Source: Polyangium spumosum (lineage in GTDB: Bacteria; Myxococcota_A; Polyangia; Polyangiales; Polyangiaceae). From it: DNA of 64,000 bases. Positions within the stretch are counted from its first letter, which is position 1, and each line of letters starts with the position of its first letter. The notes under the pieces were generated by a model that saw only the letters and a program-made list of their open reading frames with translations, was not told the origin of the DNA and made no database searches. The translations under genes and the position numbers were made by a program. Positions 9,094 through 19,233 of the stretch are shown here, piece after piece. The stretch lies in the NCBI RefSeq assembly GCF_009649845.1, contig NZ_WJIE01000013.1, positions 62,001 to 126,000 of the forward strand, in the 5' to 3' direction.

Positions 9094-9249
9094 GGTCACC
9101 GCCTCGCCCGGAGCAATTGCATTCGCCGTGCCACGCAGAAAAAAGCCGGAAAAATGGGGCCGTCAGCGGGTTGTCGCGCCGATCCTGCTCGATTGGAGCG
9201 GCGCGGATCCCGATTCGCGCGGAAACGGGATGACGCGGCTGCCCTGGGT

Positions 9250-9310
9250 GATGCTTCGCCTCATCAGGCAAACGCCGAAGGATCCTGCCTTGATGTTTCG
9301 TCTCCTCAGG
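9250..9310. repeat. Pair of imperfect 19-bp direct repeats in a divergent intergenic region
   Basis: GATGCTTCGCCTCATCAGG (9250-9268) and GATGTTTCGTCTCCTCAGG (9292-9310) match at 16 of 19 positions, 42 bp apart (four helical turns). They lie in the 560-bp gene-free stretch 9094-9655 between two divergent genes, which otherwise holds only the inverted repeat at 9380-9411. Confidence 0.5.
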
Positions 9311-9379
9311 GATGCGGCAAAAGCTCCCCACCCCGCCACGTCCTCCCGGTTGCGCCCGTTGCGTGATAGCCGTCACGTT

Positions 9380-9411
9380 CGAAAAAGCTGTTGACAAGGC
9401 AACGTTTTTCG
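9380..9411 (+). promoter_or_regulatory. Candidate promoter/operator with -35-like TTGACA inside an inverted repeat
   Basis: CGAAAAA (9380-9386) and TTTTTCG (9405-9411) form a 7-bp inverted repeat that encloses a consensus -35 hexamer TTGACA at 9391-9396. No good -10 is obvious. It could control the FHA activator 245 bp downstream. Confidence 0.35.
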
Positions 9412-9655
9412 TGCCCGCGGCGCGGCGGGCGCCGTCCTGGTCGGGGTGCAGGGATGCGCGACGTCCTGGAAAGGAAAGCGAGATCACGCTGGCTGTGCGG
9501 GGCGGCGCTTCCGCGAGGGGACGCACGGCCCGCGCCCACCAGGAGGGTCGCGTGAAGCGAACACGCAGGCGCATGGCGGCTTGCGTTTCGGGGCAAGCTC
9601 GACCTACGGTTCCGCGAGCGGTGCTTTCCATCGGAACGAAGGGAACGACGAGAAC

Positions 9656-11101
<1,446 letters not shown>

Positions 11102-11155
11102 AAGGGGTTCGCCAGACGGCGGTGGGGGATCGGATCGTCCGCGGAGCGCAGGATC

Positions 11156-11186
11156 TTGGTCCAGGGCGCCGGAACTCTGGCATAAT
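11156..11186 (+). promoter_or_regulatory. Weak promoter candidate before the Ser/Thr kinase
   Basis: TTGGTC at 11156 and CATAAT at 11181 are separated by 19 bp, about 20 bp ahead of the kinase ATG, with GAGG in between. The spacing is longer than ideal, so the kinase may also be read from the upstream activator gene. Confidence 0.3.
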
Positions 11187-11207
11187 GGGGGATAACCCGA
11201 GGACGGC

Positions 11208-12644
11208 ATGGGCGCCCCGAGCGTGGTCTTTCTCCCGACTGGAACGCTATTTCACGAGCGTTATCGTGTCCTTCGGGGCATCAAAGCGGGCGCGATGGGC
11301 GCGGTCCACGAGGCGCGCGACGAGCGCACCCACGGCCTGTGCGCGCTCAAGGTGATGCTGCCCGGCGTGCTCGAGGACGCGGTCTTGCGGGAGCGCTTCG
11401 CGCAGGAGGCGCGGATCACCGGCGAGCTCCGGAGCGATCACGTCGTGCGCGTGACCGACGCGGGCATCGACCAGACCACGAGCATGCCGTTCCTCGTGAT
11501 GGAGCTCCTGCACGGCGAGGAGGTCGGCGCGATGCTGAAGAAGCGCGGCCACATCCCGATCGACGAGGCGCTCGTCTACCTCGGCCAGGTCGCGTTCGCG
11601 CTCGACAAGGCCCACGCCGCGGGCATCGTCCACCGTGATCTCAAGCCGGGCAACCTGTTCATCACGGAGCGCGACGACGGCTCGCCCTGCGTGAAGATCC
11701 TCGATTTCGGCATCGCGAAGATCGTCTCCGAGGGCACGAACTCGAACATGACCCAGGCCGTTGGTACACCAACGTACATGGCCCCCGAGCAGATCGCCGG
11801 CAAGTCGAGCCAGATCGGGCCGGCGACCGACATCCACGCGCTCGGCCACATCACCTACACGATGCTCACCGGCGAGGCGTACTGGCAGGAGGACGCGCGC
11901 GAGCACGGCGTGTACGCGCTCATCCGCCGCGTCGTCGAGGGGCCGGAGGAGATGCCGTCGGCGCGCGCGCTTCGCCGCCGCGGCATGGTCTTGCCGGCCT
12001 GGTTCGACGGCTGGTTCGCGCGCGCGACGGCCTTGCACCCCGAGGATCGGTTCCAGCGCGCGACCGAGGCGATCGCCGAGCTGCGCGATCAGTACGCGGA
12101 GTCGGGGCCGGACTCGTTCCGCATGAACCTGACGATCCCGCTCGTGCGGCGCTCGGACGCGCCGGAGCGTCCGCTCGAGGAGGCGTCCACGACCCGCGCG
12201 TCCGTGGCCTTGATCCAGGCCTCGACGCCGCCCGCGCCGCCGCCGCGGTCGCGCTGGACGACGGCGGGGCTCGTCGCGCTCGCTTGCTCCTTGCTCACGG
12301 TCGTGAGCGGCGTCGTGGTGCTGAAGGCGGTGGGCGTCGAGGCGCCGCTCTCGGTCGCCCGCGCGGGTTTGCCCGAAGCCGTGCGCCTGCCGCCGATCGC
12401 GCCGGGCGAGGCGCCCACCGTGCCCGCCGCGGCCACGACGCAGGCCGCCGTCGCGCCGCTGGACCTCGCCCCTCCCCCTCCGGCGCCCGAGGCGCCCACG
12501 GCCGCGCCCACGACGGTATTGCCCGGAAAAACCAATTCGTACACGCAGCCGGCTCGTACGGCTTCCCCCTTCCCGAAGGGCACGGCGACGGCGACGACGA
12601 AGCCGCCCCGGAAGCCCTTCGAGCCCCCGGCATCGATCGATTAG
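11208..12644 (+). CDS. Membrane-anchored Ser/Thr protein kinase (PknB-like)
   Basis: 478 residues. The kinase domain covers about 16-275: ATP loop IKAGAMGAV (the first loop Gly is Lys, a departure from GxGxxG), VAIK-type ALKVM, catalytic HRDLKPGN with His142 and Asp144, DFGIAK from Asp166, and the activation-loop end GTPTYMAPEQ. A Pro/Ala linker leads to one membrane helix (about 347-372) and a roughly 100-residue Ala/Pro/Thr-rich extracytoplasmic tail with no recognisable domain. It sits between the FHA activator and a secreted TPR protein whose TTG start overlaps its stop region, so all three probably act together. Confidence 0.92.
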   Translation: MGAPSVVFLPTGTLFHERYRVLRGIKAGAMGAVHEARDERTHGLCALKVMLPGVLEDAVLRERFAQEARITGELRSDHVVRVTDAGIDQTTSMPFLVMELLHGEEVGAMLKKRGHIPIDEALVYLGQVAFALDKAHAAGIVHRDLKPGNLFITERDDGSPCVKILDFGIAKIVSEGTNSNMTQAVGTPTYMAPEQIAGKSSQIGPATDIHALGHITYTMLTGEAYWQEDAREHGVYALIRRVVEGPEEMPSARALRRRGMVLPAWFDGWFARATALHPEDRFQRATEAIAELRDQYAESGPDSFRMNLTIPLVRRSDAPERPLEEASTTRASVALIQASTPPAPPPRSRWTTAGLVALACSLLTVVSGVVVLKAVGVEAPLSVARAGLPEAVRLPPIAPGEAPTVPAAATTQAAVAPLDLAPPPPAPEAPTAAPTTVLPGKTNSYTQPARTASPFPKGTATATTKPPRKPFEPPASID

Positions 12645-12653
12645 GAGACGCCC

Positions 12654-13784
12654 TTGCCCAAGACGTCCGGAAAACCCAGCGCGTGGTTCGTTCGTTCGTT
12701 CGTCGCGCTCGGGGTCGTCCTCGTCGCGGCGGGCGCGGGCGCGGCCGATCCGGCGGGCGACGCGAAGGTGAACGCGCTCTTCCAGGAGGCGCGCGCGGCC
12801 TTCATCGCGGGGGATTACGCGACGGCGTGCCCGAAATACGAGGAGGTCGTGCGCTTGCGCCCCGGGCTCGGCGCGCGCGTGGGCCTCGGCGATTGTTATC
12901 GCAAAATGGGGCGGCTCGCGCGGGCCTGGGAGACGTATCGGGCCATCGTGGACGACGCGGCGCGTATCGTCGCGACGTCGAAGAGCTTCACCGAGACGTC
13001 GACGGCCCGCAAGCGCGGGGACGAGGCGAAGGCGCGGATGGGCGAGCTCGAGCCGCGGCTCGGCTGGATCACGATCGCCGTGCCGGAGGCGGTCGCCGCG
13101 CTGCCAAACTTGGTGGTCACGCTGGACGGGGTGCCGATCACGCGAGAGGTCTTCGGGACGCGTATCCCGACCGAGCGTGGCGAGCACGTGATCGACGCGA
13201 GCGCGCCCGGCAAGAAGCCCTGGGAGAAGGGCCTGGCGATCGCCGAGGGCGCGGAGCTCACGGTCGCGGTGCAGGCGCTCGAGGACGAGGCTGCTCCGCA
13301 GCCCGAGCCGAAGAAGCCGCCGGAGGCGCAGCAAAACGAGCCGGCCTCGGGCCTGGGGACGCCGCCCTCGACGCCGTTTCTGGACCCTGCCCAAGGGCCC
13401 CGGGTGAGCCCTGCGCCCGATCGGATCCCGGAGGCGCCGAAGGACGGTTTTTTCAGCACCCAGCGCGCCATCGGCCTCGGGCTCGGGGTCGCGGGGCTCG
13501 GCGCGGGCGCGGTGGGCGCGTATTTCGGCGTCCGGGCGATGCAGAAGCGCGACGAGAGCGAGATCGACGGGCATTGCAATGGCAACGTCTGCAACGAGCT
13601 CGGTTACGACGCGCGGAAGGACGCCTATCAATCGGGCAACCTCTCCACGGGGCTCTTCGTGGCGGGCGGCGTCGCGTTCGCCGGCGGGCTCGCGCTCTTC
13701 TTGACCGCGCCGAAGCGTTCGAAGACGCAGACCTCCTCGATCATCCTGGGTCCTTCTTCTTTTCTTTGGACGGGTCGGTTCTAG
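12654..13784 (+). CDS. Exported TPR-containing protein with C-terminal membrane helices
   Basis: 376 residues from TTG 12654; AGGAG at 12643-12647, which overlaps the kinase stop, decides the start. A signal-like helix is followed by AAD, then a TPR-like block (ALFQEARAAFIAGDYATACPKYEEVVRL...GLGDCYRKMG) and a PEGA-like beta segment (VVTLDGVPI). After a Pro-rich linker come two hydrophobic Gly/Ala segments (about 278-298 and 328-352) separated by a short loop with two Cys. This layout is frequent next to kinases in myxobacteria, and the protein may be an envelope partner of the kinase. Its exact function is unknown. Confidence 0.75.
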   Translation: MPKTSGKPSAWFVRSFVALGVVLVAAGAGAADPAGDAKVNALFQEARAAFIAGDYATACPKYEEVVRLRPGLGARVGLGDCYRKMGRLARAWETYRAIVDDAARIVATSKSFTETSTARKRGDEAKARMGELEPRLGWITIAVPEAVAALPNLVVTLDGVPITREVFGTRIPTERGEHVIDASAPGKKPWEKGLAIAEGAELTVAVQALEDEAAPQPEPKKPPEAQQNEPASGLGTPPSTPFLDPAQGPRVSPAPDRIPEAPKDGFFSTQRAIGLGLGVAGLGAGAVGAYFGVRAMQKRDESEIDGHCNGNVCNELGYDARKDAYQSGNLSTGLFVAGGVAFAGGLALFLTAPKRSKTQTSSIILGPSSFLWTGRF

Positions 13785-13805
13785 CGCCCGAAAGGGAACT
13801 CGGTC

Positions 13806-16526
13806 ATGCGGCGTGCATCGGTGCTTGGGCTCGTGCTCGTGGGGGTTGGGGCGGGGGCTTTCGGGTGCAATGCAGCCCTGGGCGTCGACGAGCCGGTGCT
13901 CGTGCAGACGGGGTCCGGCGGGACGAGCGGCGCGGGCGGCATGGGCGGTCTGGGCGGCGCCGGAGGTCAAGGCGGCAGCGGCGGGGCGGCGTGCGCGGCC
14001 GTGGAGACGGCCTGCGACGGGGTCGACGACGATTGCAACGGCACGATCGACGACCTGCCGCTCGTGAGCTGCGGAGATGGCGTCTGTCAGGTGACCGTCG
14101 AGGGCTGCGTGGACGGCATGACCGTGCCGTGCGTGCCGGGTTCGCCTCCGGAGGACGAGCTCTGCGACGACGTCAACAACGGCATCGACGACAACTGCAA
14201 TGGTCAGGTCGACGAGGGGTGCCCTTGCAAGGTCGGCGATACGCAGGCCTGTTACACCGGCGCGCCGGACACGCGGAACATCGGCGCGTGCAAGGACGGC
14301 TCGCAGACCTGCGTCGCGGAGAACACCTGGGGGCCCTGCGCGGGGGACGTGCTCCCCGCGGCGGAGACGTGTAATGCGCTCGACGACGATTGCGACAACG
14401 TCGTCGACGACAGCTTCCCGGAGATCGTCTGCGGCGAGGGCGCCTGCCAGGTGACCGTGTCCACCTGCAACCCCGGCGGCGGCGAACCCGAATGCACGCC
14501 GAAGGACCCCGCCCCGGAGATATGCAACGGCCAGGACGACGACTGCAACGGCGTCGTCGACAACGGCGACCCGGGCGGAGGTGGGTCCTGCATGTCGGGA
14601 TTGCCCGGGCAATGTGCCATGGGGACATACCATTGTGAAGGCGGCGGCCTCTACTGCGTGCCCGACGCGAAGCCCACGATGGAGACGTGCAACGGCGCGG
14701 ACGACGATTGCGACGGCATGTCGGACGAGGAGAACCCCGGCGGCGGCATCACCTGCCCGACGGGTCAGCTCGGCGAGTGCGGGTTCGGCTCGACGCTCTG
14801 CTTCATGGGCTCCTTGATCTGCGCCGCGCCGGGCCCGAAGGACGAGATCTGCGACGGCAAGGACAACGACTGCGACGGCGAGATCGATACGCACGGCGTG
14901 GACGCGGACATGCCGTGCACGACGGGGATCCCGGGCGAGTGCGCCGACGGGTTCACGCTCTGCGTGATGGGCGAGCTCCAGTGCAAGCAGAAGAAGCTCC
15001 CCGAGATGGAGTATTGCGACAACAAGGACAACGACTGCGACGGGCAAATCGACGAGGGGAACCCGAACGGCGGCGCCGCGTGCACGCTCTCCTTCAACAA
15101 GGGCGTCTGCGCGGCGGGCACCGAGACGTGCCAGGGCGGCGTCCTCACCTGCGTGCAGAACGTGCAGCCGTCGGCGGAGGTCTGCGACGGCCTCGACAAC
15201 GATTGCGACGGCGACGTCGACGAGGCCCTCGCCTGCGGCGCGTGCGGGTCGAGCACGATCCCCTCGGGGAGCTGCACGAGCTTCGCGATCCCTGGTCAAA
15301 GCCCGCTCACGACGAGCTGCGAGCAGGTCTTCCCGCCCAGCGCGAGCCTGCCCATCTCGATCGCCGAGACGGCCGTGAAATATTACGTTAATGCCTCGGG
15401 CGGCAATGACAACAACGACGGCAAGAGCCCCGCGAAGGCCTGGTCGACGCTCTGCAAGGCGATCGCGATGGCGCCCGCGGGCAGCACCATCCTCGTCGCG
15501 CAGGGCGGCTACGCGTCGACCTCGGTCGTCGTGGCCAAGGAGCTCACGATCAAGGGCGGGTTCAGCTCCAATTTCGTGAACTGGAGCCCGGACACCTACC
15601 CCACGGCGTTTTACGGGCAGCTCACGCTCGACCACAACAAGGCGGTCTGGGGCGGCTTCCGGATGATGGCGACGCCCACGACCTCGGGCACGCAGCACAA
15701 CCTCCGCGCCGGCACGTTCGTGCGCAATTACGTGCAGACCCTGTTCGGCGGGAGCGCCACGAACTCCGCGGCCCTCGGCGCGACGGCCTGCCCGGGGAGC
15801 ACGTCGAAGATCTTCGGCAACGACGTGTATGCCCGCTCCACGACGTCGAACACGCACGCGGCCATCCAGTTCGGCAATCAGCGGGGCGCGACGATCCTCG
15901 ATTCGAATCGCATTTGCGTCGAGGGCAAGAGCAGCGGCGCCACGACCTACGTGATCAACGGGTCGGGCCCGAATACGACGAGCGTGGCCTCCCTCGTCGC
16001 CAAGAACAACCTGCTCGAGGCGGCGAGCAACAATGCCTACATCGTCAATTTCCTGGGCAGCACCGGCGGCGTCGATTTCAACCTGATCTTCACGAACAAC
16101 ACGATGCTCGCCCGGACCTACGGCCTCTGGGGCACCGGCGCGTCGAGCGGCAAGATGCGCTGGCGGCTGACGAACAACATCCTCTTCAGCATGACGGGCG
16201 GCAGCACGGCGGTGAACCTCGGCTCGGGCGCGGGCGTATCGTTCGACTCGGCCGAGAACAACCTCGTCTTCGGGTTCACCAACAACCTCTTGAGCACGCC
16301 GGCCCCGGTGATCGTGAGCGGCAACGAGACGCCGGGCTCGGCCACGGTCATGAGCGTCTTCGTCAACGCGACGGCCGGCGATTTCAACCTGAAATCGGGC
16401 GGCCAGGGGGACGGCACCGGGAAAAACGTCTACAACCAGGCCACGTACGGCTCGGTCACGACGGACCTCGTGCAATTGCCGCGGCCCCAGGCGGGGGCCT
16501 GGGATCGCGGTGCGTTCATGAACTGA
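13806..16526 (+). CDS. MopE-like repeat lipoprotein with C-terminal beta-helix
   Basis: 906 residues. A lipoprotein signal ends in GAFGC (Cys21), followed by a Gly/Ser-rich spacer. Residues about 60-480 carry eight copies of the calcium/metal-binding motif CDGxDNDCDGxxDE (for example CDGVDDDCNGTIDD and CDGKDNDCDGEIDT), the MopE / putative metal-binding motif family, mixed with other Cys-rich loops. From about 526 a right-handed parallel beta-helix follows (YYVNASGGNDNNDG, GSTILVAQGGYAST, LTIKGGFS). It is probably an outer-membrane or surface lipoprotein that binds metal and an extended polymer; no enzymatic residues were recognised. GAAAGGGA precedes the start. Confidence 0.85.
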   Translation: MRRASVLGLVLVGVGAGAFGCNAALGVDEPVLVQTGSGGTSGAGGMGGLGGAGGQGGSGGAACAAVETACDGVDDDCNGTIDDLPLVSCGDGVCQVTVEGCVDGMTVPCVPGSPPEDELCDDVNNGIDDNCNGQVDEGCPCKVGDTQACYTGAPDTRNIGACKDGSQTCVAENTWGPCAGDVLPAAETCNALDDDCDNVVDDSFPEIVCGEGACQVTVSTCNPGGGEPECTPKDPAPEICNGQDDDCNGVVDNGDPGGGGSCMSGLPGQCAMGTYHCEGGGLYCVPDAKPTMETCNGADDDCDGMSDEENPGGGITCPTGQLGECGFGSTLCFMGSLICAAPGPKDEICDGKDNDCDGEIDTHGVDADMPCTTGIPGECADGFTLCVMGELQCKQKKLPEMEYCDNKDNDCDGQIDEGNPNGGAACTLSFNKGVCAAGTETCQGGVLTCVQNVQPSAEVCDGLDNDCDGDVDEALACGACGSSTIPSGSCTSFAIPGQSPLTTSCEQVFPPSASLPISIAETAVKYYVNASGGNDNNDGKSPAKAWSTLCKAIAMAPAGSTILVAQGGYASTSVVVAKELTIKGGFSSNFVNWSPDTYPTAFYGQLTLDHNKAVWGGFRMMATPTTSGTQHNLRAGTFVRNYVQTLFGGSATNSAALGATACPGSTSKIFGNDVYARSTTSNTHAAIQFGNQRGATILDSNRICVEGKSSGATTYVINGSGPNTTSVASLVAKNNLLEAASNNAYIVNFLGSTGGVDFNLIFTNNTMLARTYGLWGTGASSGKMRWRLTNNILFSMTGGSTAVNLGSGAGVSFDSAENNLVFGFTNNLLSTPAPVIVSGNETPGSATVMSVFVNATAGDFNLKSGGQGDGTGKNVYNQATYGSVTTDLVQLPRPQAGAWDRGAFMN

Positions 16527-16535
16527 GGTGCTCGG

Positions 16536-17078
16536 ATGAATCGACGCGTCGCTCTTCAGAACCTCCTCCTCGCGGTGGCCGCGGCCGCCGTGACGAGCTG
16601 CGACGACCTCGACAATTTCGAGGTGGACGTCGCCGCCAAGGCCACGATCCCCGCCGGGACGGTCCTCGACGAGCTGCTCGGCGTCCTCGCCTTCGAGGAA
16701 TTTCAGAGCATCAACCTGACGCAGGAGCTCGACAACCAGGGCGTCACGAAGGACGACGTCGATTCGGTGCGCATGATCTCCCTCGCGCTCGTCATCGACG
16801 GGCCCTCCGGGGCGAATTTCGATTTCCTCGAGTCGCTCGCGTTTTACGCCGAGACCGAAGGGCAAGAAAGGGTGCTCGTGGCCGAGCTCGCCCCCGTGCC
16901 CAAGGGTCAGACGTCGATCGAGCTCGTCATGTCCGGGGCCGAGCTGAAGCCTTACGTCGTCGCGCCCTCCATGAAGCTCACCACCGCGGCGAAGGGCAAA
17001 CGTCCTCCCCAGGAGACGCGCGTCACGGCCGCGGCGGTGCTCGACGTCGACGTCACCGTGCCGGGCTGCGGAGCTTGA
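16536..17078 (+). CDS. Hypothetical lipoprotein
   Basis: 180 residues with signal MNRRVALQNLLLAVAAAAVTSC, lipobox AVTSC. The mature part is beta-rich with no recognised domain. It starts 9 bp after the MopE-like lipoprotein gene, so the two are probably co-transcribed and may work together at the envelope. Confidence 0.7.
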   Translation: MNRRVALQNLLLAVAAAAVTSCDDLDNFEVDVAAKATIPAGTVLDELLGVLAFEEFQSINLTQELDNQGVTKDDVDSVRMISLALVIDGPSGANFDFLESLAFYAETEGQERVLVAELAPVPKGQTSIELVMSGAELKPYVVAPSMKLTTAAKGKRPPQETRVTAAAVLDVDVTVPGCGA

Positions 17079-17109
17079 CGCGGAGGCGCAATCCGTATTT
17101 CATCGCCGC

Positions 17110-19035
17110 GTGAGGATCGTCTCGTTCGTCCTGTTTTCGGCTCTGCTCGTCGATGGATGCGCGGAGGCGCCTCCCCCCGCGACGCCCCCGCGCGCGCCGC
17201 GCCCGCGCGAAGCTTGCGCCGAGAGCGTGCCCACGAAGGTCCCGCTCTACGGCGACCTCCACGTGCACACGGCATTCTCCTTCGACGCGCGCTCCTACGA
17301 CACCGTGGTCACGCCGGCCGACGCGTATCGTTTCGCGCGCGGCGAGGCCACCTTGTTGCCTCCGCTCGACGCGGCGGGGAAGGGGACGCGCGAGGCGCGG
17401 ATCGACAGGCCGCTCGATTTCGTGGCCGTCACCGATCACGGCGAGTTCCTCGGCGAGATGTACCATTGCATGACGCCGAGCTCGCCCAAATACGACACGT
17501 TCACCTGCCAGACGTATCGCGAGGAGGTCGGGCAGGGGGCCTCCACGTTCGCCGTGCGCCTCTCCCAGCCGAACCCGACGCGCGTGGCGGAGCTCTGCGG
17601 CGAGGGCAAGGACTGCGAGGCCGCGGCGAAGGAGCGCTGGCAGGCCATGCAGGACGCGGCCGAGGCGGCCTACGATCGAAGCGCGGCCTGCTCGTTCACC
17701 ACGTTCGTCGGGTACGAATACACGAATACGTTCGGCATCTCGAACCTGCACCGGAACGTCATCTTCGCGAACGACGTCGTGCCCGAGTTGCCCGTCACCT
17801 ATTTCGAGGCCCCGACGCCGCTCGACCTCTGGGAGCAGCTCCGGGACGGCTGCAAGGGCGCGGAGAATGGCTGCGACGTGCTCGTCCTCCCGCACAACTC
17901 GAACCTCTCGAACGGCCGGCTCTTCGATCCCACCTACCCGGGCGGCGCGACGATCGAGGAGGAGGCCGCGCGCGCGTCCCTGCGGGCGGAGATGGAGCCC
18001 GTCGCGGAGATCTTTCAGCACAAAGGATCGAGCGAGTGCCGCAATGGCTTCCTCGACGTCGAGGCGGACGTCGATCCGCTCTGCGAGTTCGAGGAGCTCC
18101 GGCCCCCCGAGGACCTGCAATGCGGGGACAAACCCGGCTCAGGGGGCATGCGCCTCTGGGGCTGCACGCACCGGCACGATTTCTTGCGGTACGTCCTGAA
18201 GACCGGGCTCCTCGAGGCCGAACGCCTCGGGACGAACCCCTTTCGATTCGGCCTCATCGGCTCGACCGACACCCACAACGGCACGCCCGGGAACACCTCC
18301 AGCGTGGGTTTTCCCGGGCACGTCGGGCTCGTGGACGACACCCCGGACAAACGCCTCGGCGCCGGCACGGAGACACACGACGGCGTCATCAACAACCCCG
18401 GCGGGCTCGCCGCGGTCTGGGCCGAGGAGAACACGCGCGAGGCCATCTTCGCGGCGATCCGCCGCCGCGAGACCTTCGCCACGAGCGGCCCCCGCATTCC
18501 GATCCGCTTCTTCGGCGGCTTCGGGTACGACGCGGGCCTCTGCGGCCGGCCCGAGCGACTCGAAGAGGCCTACGCGGCGGGCGTGCCCATGGGCGGCGCG
18601 CTCGGCGCCTCGTCGGGCTCGGAGCCGACCTTTTTCGTGCAAGCGAGCGCCGATCCGGGCACGGCGAGCTGGCCGGGCCGGCCCCTCGAGCGGCTCCAGA
18701 TCATCAAGGGGTACGTGCGCGAGGGGAAGGTGTACGAGAAGGTCTACGACGTCGCGGGCACGCCCGCCGCGGAGCCGGCCGTGGATACCTCGACCTGCGC
18801 CGTCCTGGCCCAGGGCGCCGACGAGCTCTGCGTGGTCTGGGCCGACCCCGATTTCGACCCGAAGGAGCGAGCTTTTTATTATGCGCGCGCCGTCGAGGTG
18901 CCGAGCTGTCGTTACAGCACGTACGAATGCAACGGGCTCGATCCCGCAGCGGCGCCCCCGGCGTGCGCGGACCCGAGCGTGCCGAAGACCGTGCAGCACC
19001 GCGCCTGGAGCTCGCCGATCTGGTACGGGCCGTGA
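17110..19035 (+). CDS. DUF3604 family lipoprotein (PHP-like metal-dependent fold)
   Basis: 641 residues from GTG 17110; the signal sequence ends LVDGC, so it is a lipoprotein. PHP/DUF3604 metal-site motifs are visible: LYGDLHVHTAFSFDA near the N-terminus, DFVAVTDHGEFLGEM, the FVGYEYT block, and GSTDTHNGTPG towards the C-terminus. The family is annotated as DUF3604 in many bacteria without a firm biochemical role; a secreted metal-dependent hydrolase or phosphoesterase is the usual guess. It lies 31 bp after the small lipoprotein gene on the same strand. Confidence 0.88.
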   Translation: MRIVSFVLFSALLVDGCAEAPPPATPPRAPRPREACAESVPTKVPLYGDLHVHTAFSFDARSYDTVVTPADAYRFARGEATLLPPLDAAGKGTREARIDRPLDFVAVTDHGEFLGEMYHCMTPSSPKYDTFTCQTYREEVGQGASTFAVRLSQPNPTRVAELCGEGKDCEAAAKERWQAMQDAAEAAYDRSAACSFTTFVGYEYTNTFGISNLHRNVIFANDVVPELPVTYFEAPTPLDLWEQLRDGCKGAENGCDVLVLPHNSNLSNGRLFDPTYPGGATIEEEAARASLRAEMEPVAEIFQHKGSSECRNGFLDVEADVDPLCEFEELRPPEDLQCGDKPGSGGMRLWGCTHRHDFLRYVLKTGLLEAERLGTNPFRFGLIGSTDTHNGTPGNTSSVGFPGHVGLVDDTPDKRLGAGTETHDGVINNPGGLAAVWAEENTREAIFAAIRRRETFATSGPRIPIRFFGGFGYDAGLCGRPERLEEAYAAGVPMGGALGASSGSEPTFFVQASADPGTASWPGRPLERLQIIKGYVREGKVYEKVYDVAGTPAAEPAVDTSTCAVLAQGADELCVVWADPDFDPKERAFYYARAVEVPSCRYSTYECNGLDPAAAPPACADPSVPKTVQHRAWSSPIWYGP

Positions 19036-19233
19036 GCGCTCGGCGGCCCGCGCCGGGTGGCCCGCGTATGGATGGGGGCGTCCGTCCGCGTGGAAGGTGC
19101 GACCCTCCCTCGACAACTCCCGCTGTCGATACCACGTCCCTCACGGGGTACGCAGGAGCGAGCGCGAGCGTAGCGAGCGGATTCACTGTTGACGCGGGAT
19201 GTATTCGCGTGCGAGGAGCGCTGCGAGGAGCTC

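Noticed and set aside
9250-9310. Hammerhead-like ribozyme core (CTGATGAG...GAAG on the minus strand)
   Set aside because: The minus strand of the first repeat reads CCTGATGAGGCGAAGCATC, but the stem needed between the two conserved boxes is missing, and the second copy does not keep the core.
9573-9600. Sigma54 promoter before the FHA activator
   Set aside because: TGGCGGCTTGC has only 6 nt between GG and GC instead of 10.
9446-9655. 70-codon N-terminal extension of the FHA activator
   Set aside because: The extra residues are not protein-like, and GTG 9656 with AAGGGA leads straight into the FHA domain.
11247-16865. Open reading frame of more than 1800 codons antisense to five genes
   Set aside because: It runs opposite the kinase, TPR, MopE-like and small lipoprotein genes, is an Arg/Ala/His-rich low-information translation, and stays open only because of the GC-rich third positions of the real genes.
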